From Nocardia jiangxiensis NBRC 101359 (GTDB taxonomy: Bacteria > Actinomycetota > Actinomycetes > Mycobacteriales > Mycobacteriaceae): DNA of 64,000 nt. The stretch covers positions 52,246-116,245 of the forward strand of contig NZ_BAGB01000026.1 in assembly GCF_000308615.1 (NCBI RefSeq), read 5' to 3'. Below are positions 7,872 through 18,308 of this stretch, piece after piece. The translations under genes were made by a program, and so were the position numbers. The notes beneath the pieces are model-generated. The model had not been told where the DNA came from. It ran no database searches and saw nothing but the letters and a program-made list of their open reading frames with translations. Position 1 is the stretch's first letter. Every line of letters begins with the position of its first letter.

Positions 7872-10574
7872 GTGACCAGCACAGCCCCTGAGAACTCACG
7901 AAATCGTGCCGATGCCCTCCCCAAGAGCTGGAATCCCGGCGATGTGGAGTCGGACCTGTACGAGGGCTGGGTAGCCGCTGGTTACTTCGCCGCCGACGCG
8001 AAGAGTCCGAAGGCGCCCTACTCGATCGTGCTGCCGCCGCCCAACGTCACCGGCAATCTGCACATGGGCCACGCCTTCGACCACACCATCATGGATCTGC
8101 TCACCCGCCGCAAGCGCATGCAGGGCTACGAGGTGCTGTGGCTGCCGGGTATGGACCACGCCGGCATCGCCACCCAGTCCGTGGTGGAGAAGCAGCTCTC
8201 GCGGGACGGCAAGACCAAGGAGGACTTCGGCCGCGAACTGTTCGTCGACAAGGTCTGGGATTGGAAGCGCGAGTCCGGCGGTGCGATCCAGGGCCAGATG
8301 CGCCGCCTAGGCGTCGGCGTGGACTGGGCGCGGGACCGCTTCACCATGGACGAGGGCCTGTCCCGCGCGGTGCAGACCATCTTCAAGCGCCTGTTCGATG
8401 CGGGCCTGATCTACCGCGCCGAGCGCCTGGTGAACTGGTCGCCCGTCCTGGAGACCGCGATCTCGGATGTCGAGGTCAAATACGAGGACGTCGAGGGTGA
8501 GCTGGTCTCCCTGCGTTACGGCTCACTGAATGACGACGAGCCGCACATCATCGTGGCGACCACCCGGGTGGAGACCATGCTCGGCGACACCGCCGTCGCG
8601 GTGCATCCCGAGGACGCGCGGTACGCGAGCCTGATCGGCACGACGATCTACCACCCGATCACCGGACGGCAGATCCCGGTCGTCGCCGACGACTACGTCG
8701 ACCCCGAATTCGGTTCCGGCGCAGTGAAGATCACCCCGGCACACGATCCGAACGACTTCGAGCTCGGCATGCGGCACAACCTGCCGATGCCGACCATCAT
8801 GGACAAGACCGGCAAGATCGCCGATACCGGAACCGAATTCGACGGTATGGACCGGTTCGAGGCGCGGGTGAAGATCCGCGAGCGGCTGTCCGAAGAGGGC
8901 CGCATCGTCGCGGAGAAGCGGCCGTACGTGCACAGCGTCGGGCATTCCGAACGCTCCGGCGAGCCCATCGAACCCCGGCTGTCCATGCAGTGGTGGGTGA
9001 AGGTGGAATCCCTCGCCAAGGCCGCGGGCGACGCGGTTCGCAACGGGGACACCGTGATTCACCCCGCCAGCCAGGAACCGCGCTGGTTCGACTGGGTGGA
9101 CGACATGCACGACTGGTGCATCTCGCGTCAGCTGTGGTGGGGGCACCGCATCCCGATCTGGTACGGCCCCGAGGGCGAGGTCGTCTGCGTCGGCCCGGAC
9201 GAGCAGGCCCCGGAGGGCTACGTCCAGGATCCGGACGTGCTGGACACCTGGTTCTCCTCGGGTCTGTGGCCGTTCTCCACGATGGGCTGGCCCGATGCCA
9301 CCCCGGAGCTCGAGAAGTTCTATCCGACAAGCGTTCTCGTCACCGGTTACGACATCCTGTTCTTCTGGGTGGCCCGGATGATGATGTTCGGCACGTTCGT
9401 CGCCGACGATCCGGTCATCACCGCCGGTAAACCGGCCGACTCGGTGCAGGTGCCGTTCCGGGACGTGTTCCTGCACGGCCTGATTCGGGACGAATTCGGC
9501 CGCAAGTACTCCAAGTCCAAGGGCATCGGCGTGGACCCGCTGGTGTGGATCGTCGAATACGGCGCGGACGCAACGCGTTTCACCCTCGCGCGTGGTGCGC
9601 AGCCGGGCAGTGACCTGTCCGTCGGCCCGCCGCACGTGACCGCCTCGCGCAGTTTCGTCACCAAGCTGTTCAACGCCACCAAGTTCGCGCTGATGAACGG
9701 TGCGGCCCCGGGCGAGATCACCGATCGCGCCGCCCTCACCGATGCCGACCGGTGGATCCTGGATCGACTGGAACAGGTTCGCGCGGAGGTGGATTCGGCG
9801 TTCGACCGATACGAGATCGGCAAGGCCTGCGAGGCGCTGTACCACTTCGCCTGGGACGAGCTGTGCGACTGGTATCTGGAACTGGCCAAGGTTCAGTTCG
9901 CCGAATCCGACGAGCGCGCCGCGAGCACCCGCACGGTGCTGGGCGCCGTGCTGGATTCGGTACTGCGCCTGCTGCATCCGGTCATCCCGTTCGTCACCGA
10001 ATCGCTGTGGCAGGCGCTGACCGGTGGTGCGGAGGGTGCGTCCGTCGTGGTCGCGTCCTGGCCGCAGTCCTCGGGCGTCGCCGCCGATGAGGCGGCCGCG
10101 TCCCGGATCGCCGACGCGCAGCGCCTGATCACCGAGATCCGCCGTTTCCGCAGTGATCAGGGCCTGACCGACAAGCAGAAGGTGGCCGCCGCACTGATCG
10201 GCATCGAGGACGCCGAGCTGACCGGGCTGTCGGTCCAGATCGCGAATCTGGCCCGGCTCACCGAGCCCGGTGACGATTTCAGCGCGACCGCCTCGGTGCA
10301 GGTGCGGCTGTCCGGGGCGACGGTCACCGTCGAACTCGACACCTCCGGCACGGTTGATCTGGACGCCGAACGTCGTCGTCTGGAGAAGGATCTCGGTGCG
10401 GCGCAGAAGGATCTGACCAGCACCACGGCCAAACTCGGCAACGAGGCGTTCCTGGCCAAGGCCCCCGACGAGGTGGTCGCCAAGATCCGCACCCGCCGGG
10501 AGGTCGCCGAATCCGAGGTCGCCCGCATCGGCGCGCGGCTGGAGGAGATCGCACGTCTGGCGGCGACCAAGTGA
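7872..10574 (+). CDS. valS: Valyl-tRNA synthetase
   Basis: A 900-residue class I aminoacyl-tRNA synthetase charging tRNA-Val. The HIGH motif appears as HMGH (about 64-67) after PPPNVTGNL; the KMSKS motif is KYSKSKG near residue 545. The editing (CP1) domain, with the [13 protein letters not shown] segment near 230-245, is present, and a C-terminal coiled-coil arm ([16 protein letters not shown] onward) ends the protein, all usual for ValRS. Translation appears leaderless from GTG 7872. The stop overlaps the folC GTG, so valS-folC-DUF4233 form one operon, as in M. tuberculosis Rv2448c-Rv2446c. Confidence 0.97.
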   Translation: MTSTAPENSRNRADALPKSWNPGDVESDLYEGWVAAGYFAADAKSPKAPYSIVLPPPNVTGNLHMGHAFDHTIMDLLTRRKRMQGYEVLWLPGMDHAGIATQSVVEKQLSRDGKTKEDFGRELFVDKVWDWKRESGGAIQGQMRRLGVGVDWARDRFTMDEGLSRAVQTIFKRLFDAGLIYRAERLVNWSPVLETAISDVEVKYEDVEGELVSLRYGSLNDDEPHIIVATTRVETMLGDTAVAVHPEDARYASLIGTTIYHPITGRQIPVVADDYVDPEFGSGAVKITPAHDPNDFELGMRHNLPMPTIMDKTGKIADTGTEFDGMDRFEARVKIRERLSEEGRIVAEKRPYVHSVGHSERSGEPIEPRLSMQWWVKVESLAKAAGDAVRNGDTVIHPASQEPRWFDWVDDMHDWCISRQLWWGHRIPIWYGPEGEVVCVGPDEQAPEGYVQDPDVLDTWFSSGLWPFSTMGWPDATPELEKFYPTSVLVTGYDILFFWVARMMMFGTFVADDPVITAGKPADSVQVPFRDVFLHGLIRDEFGRKYSKSKGIGVDPLVWIVEYGADATRFTLARGAQPGSDLSVGPPHVTASRSFVTKLFNATKFALMNGAAPGEITDRAALTDADRWILDRLEQVRAEVDSAFDRYEIGKACEALYHFAWDELCDWYLELAKVQFAESDERAASTRTVLGAVLDSVLRLLHPVIPFVTESLWQALTGGAEGASVVVASWPQSSGVAADEAAASRIADAQRLITEIRRFRSDQGLTDKQKVAAALIGIEDAELTGLSVQIANLARLTEPGDDFSATASVQVRLSGATVTVELDTSGTVDLDAERRRLEKDLGAAQKDLTSTTAKLGNEAFLAKAPDEVVAKIRTRREVAESEVARIGARLEEIARLAATK

Positions 10575-12022
10575 ACTCCGAGCCGGAATTCCAGCGGGGG
10601 TCGTCCGAGCGGCTGCACTCCGGGCCGTCCCCGGTGGATCTGGCGGAGATGGCGCTGGTCGAGGCCGAACTCGACAAGCGCTGGGGTGAGACCAAACTCG
10701 AACCGTCGCTGACCCGGATCGTCACGCTGCTCGATCTGCTCGGCTCCCCGCAGGGTGCGTACCCGGCCATCCAGGTGGCCGGGACGAACGGCAAGACCTC
10801 GGTCACCCGCATGATCGATGCGCTGCTGACCGCGCTGCACCGCCGCACCGGCCGGATCACCAGTCCGCACCTGCAACTGGCCACCGAGCGCATCGCCATC
10901 GACAACGAGCCGATCAGCCCGGCGAAATATGTCGAGATCTACCGGGAGATCCAGCCGTACATCGAGATGATCGATCAGCAGTCCGAGGCCGCGGGCGGGC
11001 CGAAGCTGAGCAAGTTCGAGGTGCTGGTGGCGATGTCCTATGCGGCGTTCGCCGAGGCGCCGATCGACGTCGCGGTGGTCGAGACCGGGATGGGCGGCAC
11101 CTGGGACGCCACCAACGTGGTGGACGGCCAGGTCGCGGTGATCACGCCGATCGGCCTGGATCACATGGACTATCTGGGTCCGGATCTGACCTCGATCGCC
11201 GGGGAGAAGGCCGGAATCATCAAGAAGGCTCCCGAGGATCCGCTGGCCCCGCGCGACACCGTGGCCATCATCGCGGAACAGGATCCCGAGGCGATGGACG
11301 TGCTGCTGCGCCGCACGGTGCAGGCCGATGCCGCGGTCGCGCGCGAGGGTTCGGAATTCCGGCTGCTGTCCCGCCGGACCGCGGTCGGCGGGCAGGTGCT
11401 CGAGCTGCAGGGCCTGGGCGGGGTGTACGACGAGATCTTCCTGCCGCTGCACGGCGAGCATCAGGCGCACAATGCCGTGGTCGCGCTGGCCGCGGTGGAG
11501 GCGTTCTTCGGTGCGGGCGCGGATCGGCAGCTGGACATCGACGCCGTGCGCGCCGGATTCGCGAACGCGATCAGTCCGGGACGGATGGAGCGCATGCGCA
11601 ACGCGCCCACGATCTTCCTGGACGCCGCGCACAACCCGCACGGCGCGCAGGCCCTCGCGGCGACCCTGACCGACGAGTTCGACTTCCGTAAACTGGTCGG
11701 TGTGGTCGCGGTGCTCGGCGACAAGGACGCCGCGGGAATTCTGTCCGTGCTCGAACCGGTGCTGGACGAGGTCGTGGTCACCACGAACGGTTCACCTCGC
11801 GCCCTGCCGGTCGACGATCTGGCCGATATCGCGGTGCAGCGGTTCGGGGACGAGCGGGTGGTCACCGCGGCGACGCTCGCCGATGCGGTGGAGACCGCCA
11901 TCGCCATCGCGGAGGAGGCGGGCGAGTCCGGCGAGCCGGTCTCCGGTGCGGGGATCGTCATCACCGGATCGGTCGTCACCGCGGGGGCCGCGCGTTCGCT
12001 GTTCGGAAAGGATCCCGCATGA
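10571..12022 (+). CDS. folC: Folylpolyglutamate synthase / dihydrofolate synthase
   Basis: A 483-residue Mur-ligase-type enzyme that adds glutamate to dihydropteroate and to folates using ATP. The P-loop GTNGKTS is near residues 71-77; the Mur centre [14 protein letters not shown] is near 173-186; [12 protein letters not shown] marks the C-terminal domain. GTG 10571 overlaps the valS stop (GTGA). The first 30 residues are an extension typical of actinobacterial FolC. The downstream DUF4233 gene overlaps at ATGA. Cytosolic; essential for one-carbon metabolism in relatives. Confidence 0.96.
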   Translation: MNSEPEFQRGSSERLHSGPSPVDLAEMALVEAELDKRWGETKLEPSLTRIVTLLDLLGSPQGAYPAIQVAGTNGKTSVTRMIDALLTALHRRTGRITSPHLQLATERIAIDNEPISPAKYVEIYREIQPYIEMIDQQSEAAGGPKLSKFEVLVAMSYAAFAEAPIDVAVVETGMGGTWDATNVVDGQVAVITPIGLDHMDYLGPDLTSIAGEKAGIIKKAPEDPLAPRDTVAIIAEQDPEAMDVLLRRTVQADAAVAREGSEFRLLSRRTAVGGQVLELQGLGGVYDEIFLPLHGEHQAHNAVVALAAVEAFFGAGADRQLDIDAVRAGFANAISPGRMERMRNAPTIFLDAAHNPHGAQALAATLTDEFDFRKLVGVVAVLGDKDAAGILSVLEPVLDEVVVTTNGSPRALPVDDLADIAVQRFGDERVVTAATLADAVETAIAIAEEAGESGEPVSGAGIVITGSVVTAGAARSLFGKDPA

Positions 12023-12408
12023 GTGAGAATCCGGTGCCGCCCCCGGCGACCGATCCGTGGAAGGGGTTCCGCGGTGTGATGGCCGGCGCGCTGGTCCTCG
12101 AGGCCATCACCGTACTGCTGGCGCTGCCGGTGGTCGCCTCGGTCGGCGGTGGGTTGAGCTGGTGGTCGATCACCTATCTGGTCGGCCTGGCCGTCCTGAT
12201 GTTCCTCGGCGCCGGACTGCAGCGGCGTTCCTGGGCGATGCAGTTCAACATCGCGATGCAGGTGCTGCTCCTGCTCGGCACGTTCGTCCACCTGTCGATC
12301 GGCATCATCGGCGTGGTGTTCGTCGCGGTCTGGGCGTTCATCCTGGTCCTGCGCTCCGATGTCAAGAAGCGAATGGACCGCGGCCTGCTCCCCAGCCAGC
12401 GCACCTGA
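12019..12408 (+). CDS. DUF4233 small membrane protein
   Basis: A 129-residue protein with four predicted membrane helices (near residues 18-36, 44-64, 72-92 and 93-112) and a short basic C-terminal tail. It begins at ATG 12019, overlapping the folC stop. A gene of this family follows folC in mycobacteria (Rv2446c), and the position between folC and ndk is kept. The function is not known in any organism I can name; the tight coupling with valS-folC suggests constitutive low-level expression. Confidence 0.85.
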   Translation: MSENPVPPPATDPWKGFRGVMAGALVLEAITVLLALPVVASVGGGLSWWSITYLVGLAVLMFLGAGLQRRSWAMQFNIAMQVLLLLGTFVHLSIGIIGVVFVAVWAFILVLRSDVKKRMDRGLLPSQRT

Positions 12409-12640
12409 CACCCCGTCGGAATCGCCCCGGCCAGCGCAAATACACCGGATACACATCGAAATACGCCCGCCGCCAACGCAACTCGCACGGCCAGTCTTTG
12501 CAGGCGCGTCGGTCGGCCGGCGAACGTGTCCGATCCGCAGCGCCGCTCGATCGGCCCGCCCGGACCACATCGAACAACGCATCGATCTAGATGCGCTCTC
12601 AGCGCAATCCGCACGGAGCGAGCCTTCGGGGCCGTGAACC

Positions 12641-12660
12641 CGCCGGAGCGGAGCGGAGGC
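12641..12660 (+). repeat. GC-rich 20-bp repeat, copy 1
   Basis: CGCCGGAGCGGAGCGGAGGC; identical to 12681-12700, exactly 40 bp away, and a variant of the copies at 13319, 18674 and 18879. It is flanked on the left by GTGAACC and on the right by CGAAAACAGA. Confidence 0.85.
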
Positions 12661-12680
12661 CGAAAACAGAGCCCGCGAAC

Positions 12681-12700
12681 CGCCGGAGCGGAGCGGAGGC
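12681..12700 (+). repeat. GC-rich 20-bp repeat, copy 2, abutting the ndk promoter
   Basis: Second perfect copy of the 20-bp unit. It ends one base before the GATAAT -10 element of ndk, so the repeat occupies the promoter spacer and -35 zone. Confidence 0.85.
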
Positions 12701-12706
12701 GATAAT
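12701..12706 (+). promoter_or_regulatory. -10 element for leaderless ndk mRNA
   Basis: GATAAT followed by 6 nt and the GTG at 12713; no ribosome-binding site precedes the start. The layout is the same as at valS. Confidence 0.55.
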
Positions 12707-12712
12707 GACACA

Positions 12713-13129
12713 GTGACTGAGCAGACGTTGATACTCATCAAGCCGGATGGCGTTGCCCGTGGCCTGGTCGGTGAGATCATCACCCGCATCGAGCGCAAGG
12801 GCCTGAAGATCGCCGCGCTGGAGTTCAAGCAGGTATCGCAGGAGCTTGCCGCGGCACACTACGCCGAGCATGCCGAGCGGCCGTTCTACGGTTCGCTGAT
12901 CGAGTTCATCACCTCGGGTCCGGTCGTGGCCGCCGTCCTCGAGGGGCCGCGCGCCATCTCCGCATTCCGGCAGATCGCCGGTGGCACCGATCCGGTCGAG
13001 AAGGCCGTGCCCGGCAGCATCCGCGGCGACTACGCCCTCGAGACCCAGTACAACCTCGTCCACGGTTCGGATGCGCCCGAGTCGGCCAAGCGTGAGATCG
13101 CGCTCTGGTTCCCGGAGTTCGCCCAGTAG
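12713..13129 (+). CDS. ndk: Nucleoside diphosphate kinase
   Basis: A 138-residue NDK that moves the gamma phosphate from ATP to other NDPs through a phosphohistidine. The active-site histidine is H117 in [12 protein letters not shown]; the N-terminal [10 protein letters not shown] and the Kpn-loop region ([15 protein letters not shown]) are intact. Length is normal for bacteria. The GTG at 12713 directly follows a -10 element and two 20-bp repeats. Position after folC/DUF4233 and before rne is conserved in Mycobacteriales (Rv2445c). Cytosolic hexamer in relatives. Confidence 0.97.
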   Translation: MTEQTLILIKPDGVARGLVGEIITRIERKGLKIAALEFKQVSQELAAAHYAEHAERPFYGSLIEFITSGPVVAAVLEGPRAISAFRQIAGGTDPVEKAVPGSIRGDYALETQYNLVHGSDAPESAKREIALWFPEFAQ

Positions 13130-13318
13130 TCGCCGGATTTTTCCGCTGGATCGGGTCGAGTCCCGGTCTGCCCCGAGTTCCGAATCCACTTCGTTTCCCG
13201 CACGAACCCCGTACGAGGAGCGGCGTTGCCGCCTCGGTGGGTTCCCGTGCGCCCAGGGCCGGGGCCGATACGGTGTGGGTCCGTGCCCGGAGGGCGGCGC
13301 TCCCGGGGGTCGTGAACA

Positions 13319-13338
13319 CGCCGGAGCGAAGCACAGGC
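13319..13338 (+). repeat. GC-rich 20-bp repeat, diverged copy 3
   Basis: CGCCGGAGCGAAGCACAGGC, preceded by GTGAACA as copy 1 is preceded by GTGAACC. It differs from the other copies in the last third. Confidence 0.65.
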
Positions 13339-13548
13339 AATTGGACACGGAAGCCATTTCATCTGGAGCGTGTGGGATACTGGCAGTGGAAGTGCTCGAG
13401 ATCGGCCGACGAGGCCGGTGCGGGTGCGACCGAATGGCACCGCGGCTCGACGCCGATCATCGCTGCCCCGGACGGTTACCAAGACTCGGCTGTCCGGCCG
13501 CACGCTGGATGAGCGCTCGGACTCGGTGTTGGAGCCAACAGCCAGGCG

Positions 13549-13602
13549 CCGCGTGACCGGTTACCCGAACGACGACCGACAAGGTGACAACGGGTCACGC
13601 GG
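13549..13602 (+). other. Inverted repeat in the rne leader
   Basis: CCGCGTGACC (13549-13558) and GGTCACGCGG (13593-13602) are perfect 10-bp complements 34 nt apart, 115 nt before the rne start. It could fold as a long-loop hairpin in the leader. RNase E genes in several bacteria are autoregulated through leader hairpins; that role here is inference. Confidence 0.4.
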
Positions 13603-13717
13603 GGCGGAGACCACTTGGCCTTGCGTCCACGGGGCGTGAGGCGAACGGACAGCGCCCCCGCGTTGGCCGCGTCACTCTCGGTCGAGTGGGACGCGCCCGG
13701 GGGTCCGAGGAGATTTC

Positions 13718-16700
13718 GTGGCCGATCAAGAGCCGCAGGAAACGTCGCACGATACGAATGGACACGCGCCGCAGCAGGCGCCAGGGGTAGGGGAGGCGGC
13801 GCAGTTGCCGGAACGTATCCGGGTACACGCGCTGGCGAAGCTGCTGGGAACCACCAGCAAACGCATTCTGGCCCATCTGACCGAGTTGGGGGCCGAGGCC
13901 CGCAGCGCGCAGTCGAGCCTGGATCGCACGGTCGCCGAGTCGGTGCGTGAAGCCTTCGTCCCCGCCGAGCAGGCGCCGGAGCAAACCCCCGCGCCTGCCG
14001 AACCACAAGCACAACAGGCTTCCGAGCCACAGCAGGAAGCCGCGCCCGCGCCGGTGGCGACCGTCACTCCGGACGTCCCGGGTGCCGAACCGGCGGCCGT
14101 CGAGCCGGTGGCAGCGGCCACCGCTGTGACGAATGTCGCGGAGACGGCGCCGGGTGGATCCGAGCAGTCGGTGAATGCGCCCGAGCCGGCGACAGGCACC
14201 TCCGAGACGGCGACACCTACGCCCGAGGCAGTAGCGAGTGCGCCCGCCTCGACGACCGAGAACACCGCCGCCGAGGTGACCACCTCGCAGGCGGCATCCG
14301 TCGCCCAGACGCCACAGCCCGAACCCGCTGCCCCGGCCGCGCCGCCGCAGCGGCAATCGCTGTTCACCAGCCCCTTCCAGGCGCACCAGCCGCAGACCCC
14401 GGAATCGGTGGCCTTCGAGCCGCCCGCGATGGTCGCCGCACCGCTGTTCCTGCCGCCCGATGCGGCGGCTGCGGAGGAGGCCCGGCGGCAGCGTCGCGCC
14501 GCTCGTCAGGCCAAGGCCGCCGAGGAGCAGGCCGCGGCCGAGGAGGCTGCCGCCCAGCAGGAGGCGGCCCGGACCGAATCCGCCACCGACCGCACGACCG
14601 CCGAGGACACCGGCACCACCGAAACCACCGAGCCCGAGACCGAGACCGAGTCGGGCGACTGGGAGGACGACCAGTCCCGGGAGGACTCCGAGGACGGCGG
14701 CCGTTCGCGGCGTCGGCGTCGGGGTCGTCGCGGCCGTGGCCGGGGCCGCGGCGAGCAGTCCGCGGACAACGATGCCGACGAGTCGGAGGATTCCGAGGAG
14801 AACGAGGATTCCACCGAGGAGTCCGGTAACGCCGAATCCGAGTCCGCCGAGAGCGGCGCCGAGGACGGCGATGCGGTGCCCGAGGGTTCGACCCGCCGTC
14901 GCCGTCGCCGTCGTCGCCGCAAGGCCGGTGAGGATGCCGACAACGAGGTGTCGGAGGACGATCCGCCGAACACCGTCGTGCACGAGCGCGAACCGCGCAA
15001 CAAGCGCCGGGTCGCCGCCGCGTCCGTGGACGAGGTGCAGGGCATCAGCGGTTCGACGCGGCTCGAGGCCAAGCGTCAGCGTCGTCGGGACGGTCGTGAG
15101 GCCGGACGTCGCCGTCCGCCGATCCTGACCGAATCGGAGTTCCTGGCCCGCCGCGAGTCGGTGGACCGGGTGATGGTGGTGCGCGAGAAGGCTTTCGTCG
15201 ACCACCCGAACGCGGTCACCCAGGTCGCGGTGCTCGAGGACAACATCCTGGTCGAGCACTTCGTGACCAGCACGGGGTCGGCGTCCATGGTCGGCAACGT
15301 GTATCTGGGCAAGGTGCAGAACGTGCTGCCCAGTATGGAAGCGGCGTTCGTCGACATCGGCCGAGGCCGCAACGGTGTGCTCTACGCCGGTGAGGTGAAC
15401 TGGGAGGCCGCCGGGCTCGGCGGTAAGGAGCGCAAGATCGAACAGGCGCTCAAACCCGGCGACACCGTGCTGGTGCAGGTCAGCAAGGATCCGGTCGGCC
15501 ACAAGGGTGCTCGACTGACCACGCAGATCAGCCTGGCCGGACGTTTCCTGGTGTACGTGCCGGGCGGGACGTCGACCGGGATCAGCCGCAAACTGCCCGA
15601 TACCGAGCGCAAGCGCCTGAAGGAGATCCTGCGCGATATCGTCCCGCAGGACGCCGGTGTGATCATCCGGACCGCGTCCGAGGGCGTGGCCGAGGCCGAA
15701 CTGGCTCGCGACGTCGAGCGGCTGCAGGCGACCTGGAAGACCATCGAGGAGCAGTCCAAGGGCGGTTCGGGTGCGCCCAAGACGCTGTACGAGGAGCCGG
15801 ACCTGCTGGTCAAGGTCATCCGTGACCTGTTCAACGAGGACTTCTCCAAACTCGTCATCGAGGGCGAGCGCTCCTGGAAGACCGTCGAGAACTACATCCG
15901 CACCGTCGCACCGGATCTGCTGGCGCGGGTGGAGCGCTACGACAACGACAACGTCGACGTGTTCGGCAGCTTCCGCATCGATGAGCAGCTGTCCAAGGCC
16001 CTGGATCGCAAGGTGTGGCTGCCCTCGGGCGGCACCCTGGTCATCGACCGCACCGAGGCGATGACCGTCATCGACGTCAACACCGGCAAGTTCACCGGCG
16101 CGGGCGGCAGCAACCTCGAGGAGACGGTCACCCGCAACAACCTCGAGGCGGCCGAGGAGATCGTGCGGCAGATGCGCCTGCGGGACATCGGCGGCATGAT
16201 CGTCGTCGACTTCATCGACATGGTGCTCGAATCCAACCGTGACCTGGTGCTGCGTCGGCTGACCGAGGCGCTGGGCCGCGACCGGACCCGCCACCAGGTG
16301 TCCGAGGTGACCTCGCTGGGCCTGGTCCAGATGACCCGCAAGAAGCTGGGCACCGGTTTGGTCGAGGCGTTCTCCACCACCTGCGAGCACTGCCATGGCC
16401 GCGGCATCGTCGTGCACGACTATCCGGTCGACTCCGCACCCGCGGAGGAGGGCGTCGGTCGTCGCGAGGGCCGTCGTCGTCGCAAGGACAAGGACAAGTC
16501 CGGTACGCCCGCGCCCGCCGCGGCTGCGGCCCCCGTCGACGCGCATGCCGAGGAGGATGCCGCCGCCAAGCGCGCGCATCCGGTGGCGCTGGCGATGGCC
16601 GCGCACCACGGCGAGGATGGCGAGGCGCGGGTGGACGTGGCGACGGTGGATTCGTCCGCCGAGCCGGAGAAGGCCGCGGTCGCGTCGGAGGAGACCACCG

Positions 16701-17278
16701 AGCGGCCGTCGCGTCGACGCCGTTCGCGGTCCGGTCGTGAGGCTGCGCGGGAGCGGGCGAGCGAGTCGGCGCATGCCGAGGAGTCGGGTCGTCCGGACGA
16801 GTCGGCGCAGGCCGAGTCCGCTGCGGCGGTCGAGCCGGAGGCCGTCGGATCGGACGAGGATCGGGTGGCTGTGGCTGCTTCGGTTCAGACCGATGCGACG
16901 GCGGCCGACACCGAGCCCGAGGCCGTGTCGGCAGGCGCGAATTCCGCCGAGGACGCGAGCCGGTCGGCGCGGACCTCCGAATCCGCTGTGGCCACAGCGG
17001 CCGCCGAGGAGGCCGCAGACCGCGGCGACGTCGCCGCCGAGGCGGCAGCCGACAGCTCTCCGTCGGATTCCGCCCGCAAGGGGCGTCGCCGGGTGGCTCG
17101 CTCCTCGGCCGCGCTCAGCACCGACAGCGCTGCGGCGGTATTCGTACTGTCCAGCTCCGAGCAGTCGGACGGTCCGGCGACCTCGGTGACGGATTTCACG
17201 CCGGTCGTGGTGCCGCGCAGCCGTCCCCGCCGACGCAGCTCCGGACGCGCCGCGGGAGCCCCGGAACAGGGCGACTGA
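13718..17278 (+). CDS. rne: Ribonuclease E/G
   Basis: An 1186-residue endoribonuclease for rRNA maturation and mRNA decay. The catalytic core is about residues 470-900: S1 RNA-binding segment (MVGNVYLGKVQNVLPSMEAA, near 523), magnesium aspartates in TVIDVNTGKF (near 785) and IVVDFIDM (near 831), and the zinc-link CEHC near 888. Residues 27-90 look like an IF2-N-type helical module (RVHALAKLLGTTSKRILAHL), also seen in mycobacterial RNase E. Long Pro/Ala/Glu-rich disordered arms with Arg/Lys patches ([15 protein letters not shown]) flank the core and probably bind RNA and degradosome partners. GTG 13718 has GAGGAGA upstream. Confidence 0.96.
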   Translation: MADQEPQETSHDTNGHAPQQAPGVGEAAQLPERIRVHALAKLLGTTSKRILAHLTELGAEARSAQSSLDRTVAESVREAFVPAEQAPEQTPAPAEPQAQQASEPQQEAAPAPVATVTPDVPGAEPAAVEPVAAATAVTNVAETAPGGSEQSVNAPEPATGTSETATPTPEAVASAPASTTENTAAEVTTSQAASVAQTPQPEPAAPAAPPQRQSLFTSPFQAHQPQTPESVAFEPPAMVAAPLFLPPDAAAAEEARRQRRAARQAKAAEEQAAAEEAAAQQEAARTESATDRTTAEDTGTTETTEPETETESGDWEDDQSREDSEDGGRSRRRRRGRRGRGRGRGEQSADNDADESEDSEENEDSTEESGNAESESAESGAEDGDAVPEGSTRRRRRRRRRKAGEDADNEVSEDDPPNTVVHEREPRNKRRVAAASVDEVQGISGSTRLEAKRQRRRDGREAGRRRPPILTESEFLARRESVDRVMVVREKAFVDHPNAVTQVAVLEDNILVEHFVTSTGSASMVGNVYLGKVQNVLPSMEAAFVDIGRGRNGVLYAGEVNWEAAGLGGKERKIEQALKPGDTVLVQVSKDPVGHKGARLTTQISLAGRFLVYVPGGTSTGISRKLPDTERKRLKEILRDIVPQDAGVIIRTASEGVAEAELARDVERLQATWKTIEEQSKGGSGAPKTLYEEPDLLVKVIRDLFNEDFSKLVIEGERSWKTVENYIRTVAPDLLARVERYDNDNVDVFGSFRIDEQLSKALDRKVWLPSGGTLVIDRTEAMTVIDVNTGKFTGAGGSNLEETVTRNNLEAAEEIVRQMRLRDIGGMIVVDFIDMVLESNRDLVLRRLTEALGRDRTRHQVSEVTSLGLVQMTRKKLGTGLVEAFSTTCEHCHGRGIVVHDYPVDSAPAEEGVGRREGRRRRKDKDKSGTPAPAAAAAPVDAHAEEDAAAKRAHPVALAMAAHHGEDGEARVDVATVDSSAEPEKAAVASEETTERPSRRRRSRSGREAARERASESAHAEESGRPDESAQAESAAAVEPEAVGSDEDRVAVAASVQTDATAADTEPEAVSAGANSAEDASRSARTSESAVATAAAEEAADRGDVAAEAAADSSPSDSARKGRRRVARSSAALSTDSAAAVFVLSSSEQSDGPATSVTDFTPVVVPRSRPRRRSSGRAAGAPEQGD

Positions 17279-17619
17279 GCCGAGGTGACAGGCTGAGCGG
17301 TCGGTCACAGGCAAGCTGATCGGGGACGCGGGGTCCGGGCGCACGAACGCCCGGACCCCGCGTCCTGCCTTGTCCGAGTGGACGACCGACGTAGCCCTGG
17401 TTTGGTTGCTGGGGTGCGCGTCCTGTAGCCTTGGTCAGTCGCTGCTCGGCGTCAGCACTGCCTTGTGCGCTGGCCCGTGGCCCGGTTCCGACGAGAGCCA
17501 CAGGCGCTGAGGCGGCGGTGAATACCAGACCAGTCGTGCGGCGGTTTTCCGGCATCAGCCGGACAAGCAGCCGTGTGAGCAGAGTGCCGAGCACTAGTAG
17601 AGAAGAGGGCAGCCGACCG
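17279..17619 (+). other. 341-bp rne-rplU intergenic region
   Basis: No gene. The first part holds the rne terminator (17324-17365). The remaining 250 bp are the rplU leader. A ribosomal-protein leader structure is possible but I cannot define one by eye. The dctA gene found here in M. tuberculosis is absent. Confidence 0.6.
17324..17365 (+). terminator. Perfect 18-bp hairpin terminator after rne
   Basis: Arms 17324-17341 and 17348-17365 are perfectly complementary over 18 bp around the loop CACGAA, 46 bp after the rne stop. There is no U tract, the actinobacterial pattern. Confidence 0.88.
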
Positions 17620-17931
17620 ATGGCAACGTACGCGATCGTCAAGACCGGCGGAAAGCAGTACAAGGTCGCGGTCGGTGACCTGGTGAAGGTCGAGAAGATC
17701 GAGGGCGAGACGGGTAGCGCGGTGTCGCTTTCCCCGGTGCTCGTCGTCGATGGCGCTGAGCTGACCACCGATGCGGACAAGCTGGCCAAGGTCTCGGTTT
17801 CCGCCGAGATCGTCGACCAGACCAAGGGTCCGAAGATCCGCATCCACAAGTTCAAGAACAAGACCGGCTACCACAAGCGTCAGGGCCACCGTCAGAAGCT
17901 GACGGTCCTGAAGGTCACCGGCATCAAGTAA
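17620..17931 (+). CDS. rplU: 50S ribosomal protein L21
   Basis: A 103-residue L21 with the family start [15 protein letters not shown] and the conserved C-terminal block [15 protein letters not shown]. It binds 23S rRNA and L20 in the large subunit. ATG 17620 matches the length of mycobacterial L21; an in-frame extension to 17431 is shadow. A purine-rich GAAGAGG precedes it. rpmA follows after 82 bp and the two form the usual L21-L27 operon. Confidence 0.98.
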   Translation: MATYAIVKTGGKQYKVAVGDLVKVEKIEGETGSAVSLSPVLVVDGAELTTDADKLAKVSVSAEIVDQTKGPKIRIHKFKNKTGYHKRQGHRQKLTVLKVTGIK

Positions 17932-18013
17932 GCGGCCTGCGGGGACTCCACCCCGCACACGTCCGTCAGGATTCCCGGGACCAACCATCCCGGGCTACGA
18001 GGAGTAACCAGCA

Positions 18014-18280
18014 ATGGCACATAAGAAGGGTGCGTCCAGCTCCCGTAACGGTCGTGATTCCAACGCCCAGCGGCTCGGCGTGAAGCGCTTCGGCGGCCAG
18101 GCCGTTCAGGCCGGTGAGATCCTGGTGCGTCAGCGCGGAACCCACTTCCACCCCGGCGTGAACGTCGGCCGTGGCGGCGACGACACGCTGTTCGCCCTCG
18201 CGGCGGGCGCGGTCGAGTTCGGCACCAAGCGTGGCCGCAAGACCGTGAACATCGTGGTTCCGGAGCCGGTGCAGGCCTGA
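18014..18280 (+). CDS. rpmA: 50S ribosomal protein L27
   Basis: An 88-residue L27. It begins [16 protein letters not shown]; the N-terminal tail reaches the peptidyl-transferase centre. There is no cleavable extension of the Firmicutes type. GAGGAG lies 8-10 nt before ATG 18014. The family core [20 protein letters not shown] is intact. A hairpin terminator begins 29 bp after the stop, so obg has its own promoter. Confidence 0.98.
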   Translation: MAHKKGASSSRNGRDSNAQRLGVKRFGGQAVQAGEILVRQRGTHFHPGVNVGRGGDDTLFALAAGAVEFGTKRGRKTVNIVVPEPVQA

Positions 18281-18308
18281 GCCGCACCGGAGCCTTCCAC
18301 ACATTCTT

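Larger units (their letters stand above)
12409..12712. other. 304-bp intergenic region before ndk, with repeats
   Basis: No coding sequence is supported. The first 230 bp are featureless apart from a small GCATC/GATGC hairpin at about 12579-12594. The last 75 bp carry two copies of a 20-bp GC-rich repeat and the ndk -10 element. Confidence 0.6.
13130..13717 (+). other. 588-bp ndk-rne intergenic region, probable long rne leader
   Basis: No gene is supported; the short open frames here are arginine-rich and have no ribosome sites. It contains a diverged copy of the 20-bp repeat (13319-13338), a TGTGGGATACT extended -10-like element at about 13371-13381, and an inverted repeat at 13549-13602. 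If the -10 is used, rne would have a leader of roughly 330 nt. Confidence 0.5.

Noticed and set aside
13595..17344. Very long open frame (over 1200 codons) antisense to rne
   Set aside because: It mirrors the codon periodicity of the real rne frame, gives an Arg/Gly/Leu-rich product with no domain, and crosses the rne terminator. High-GC genes routinely produce such antisense frames.
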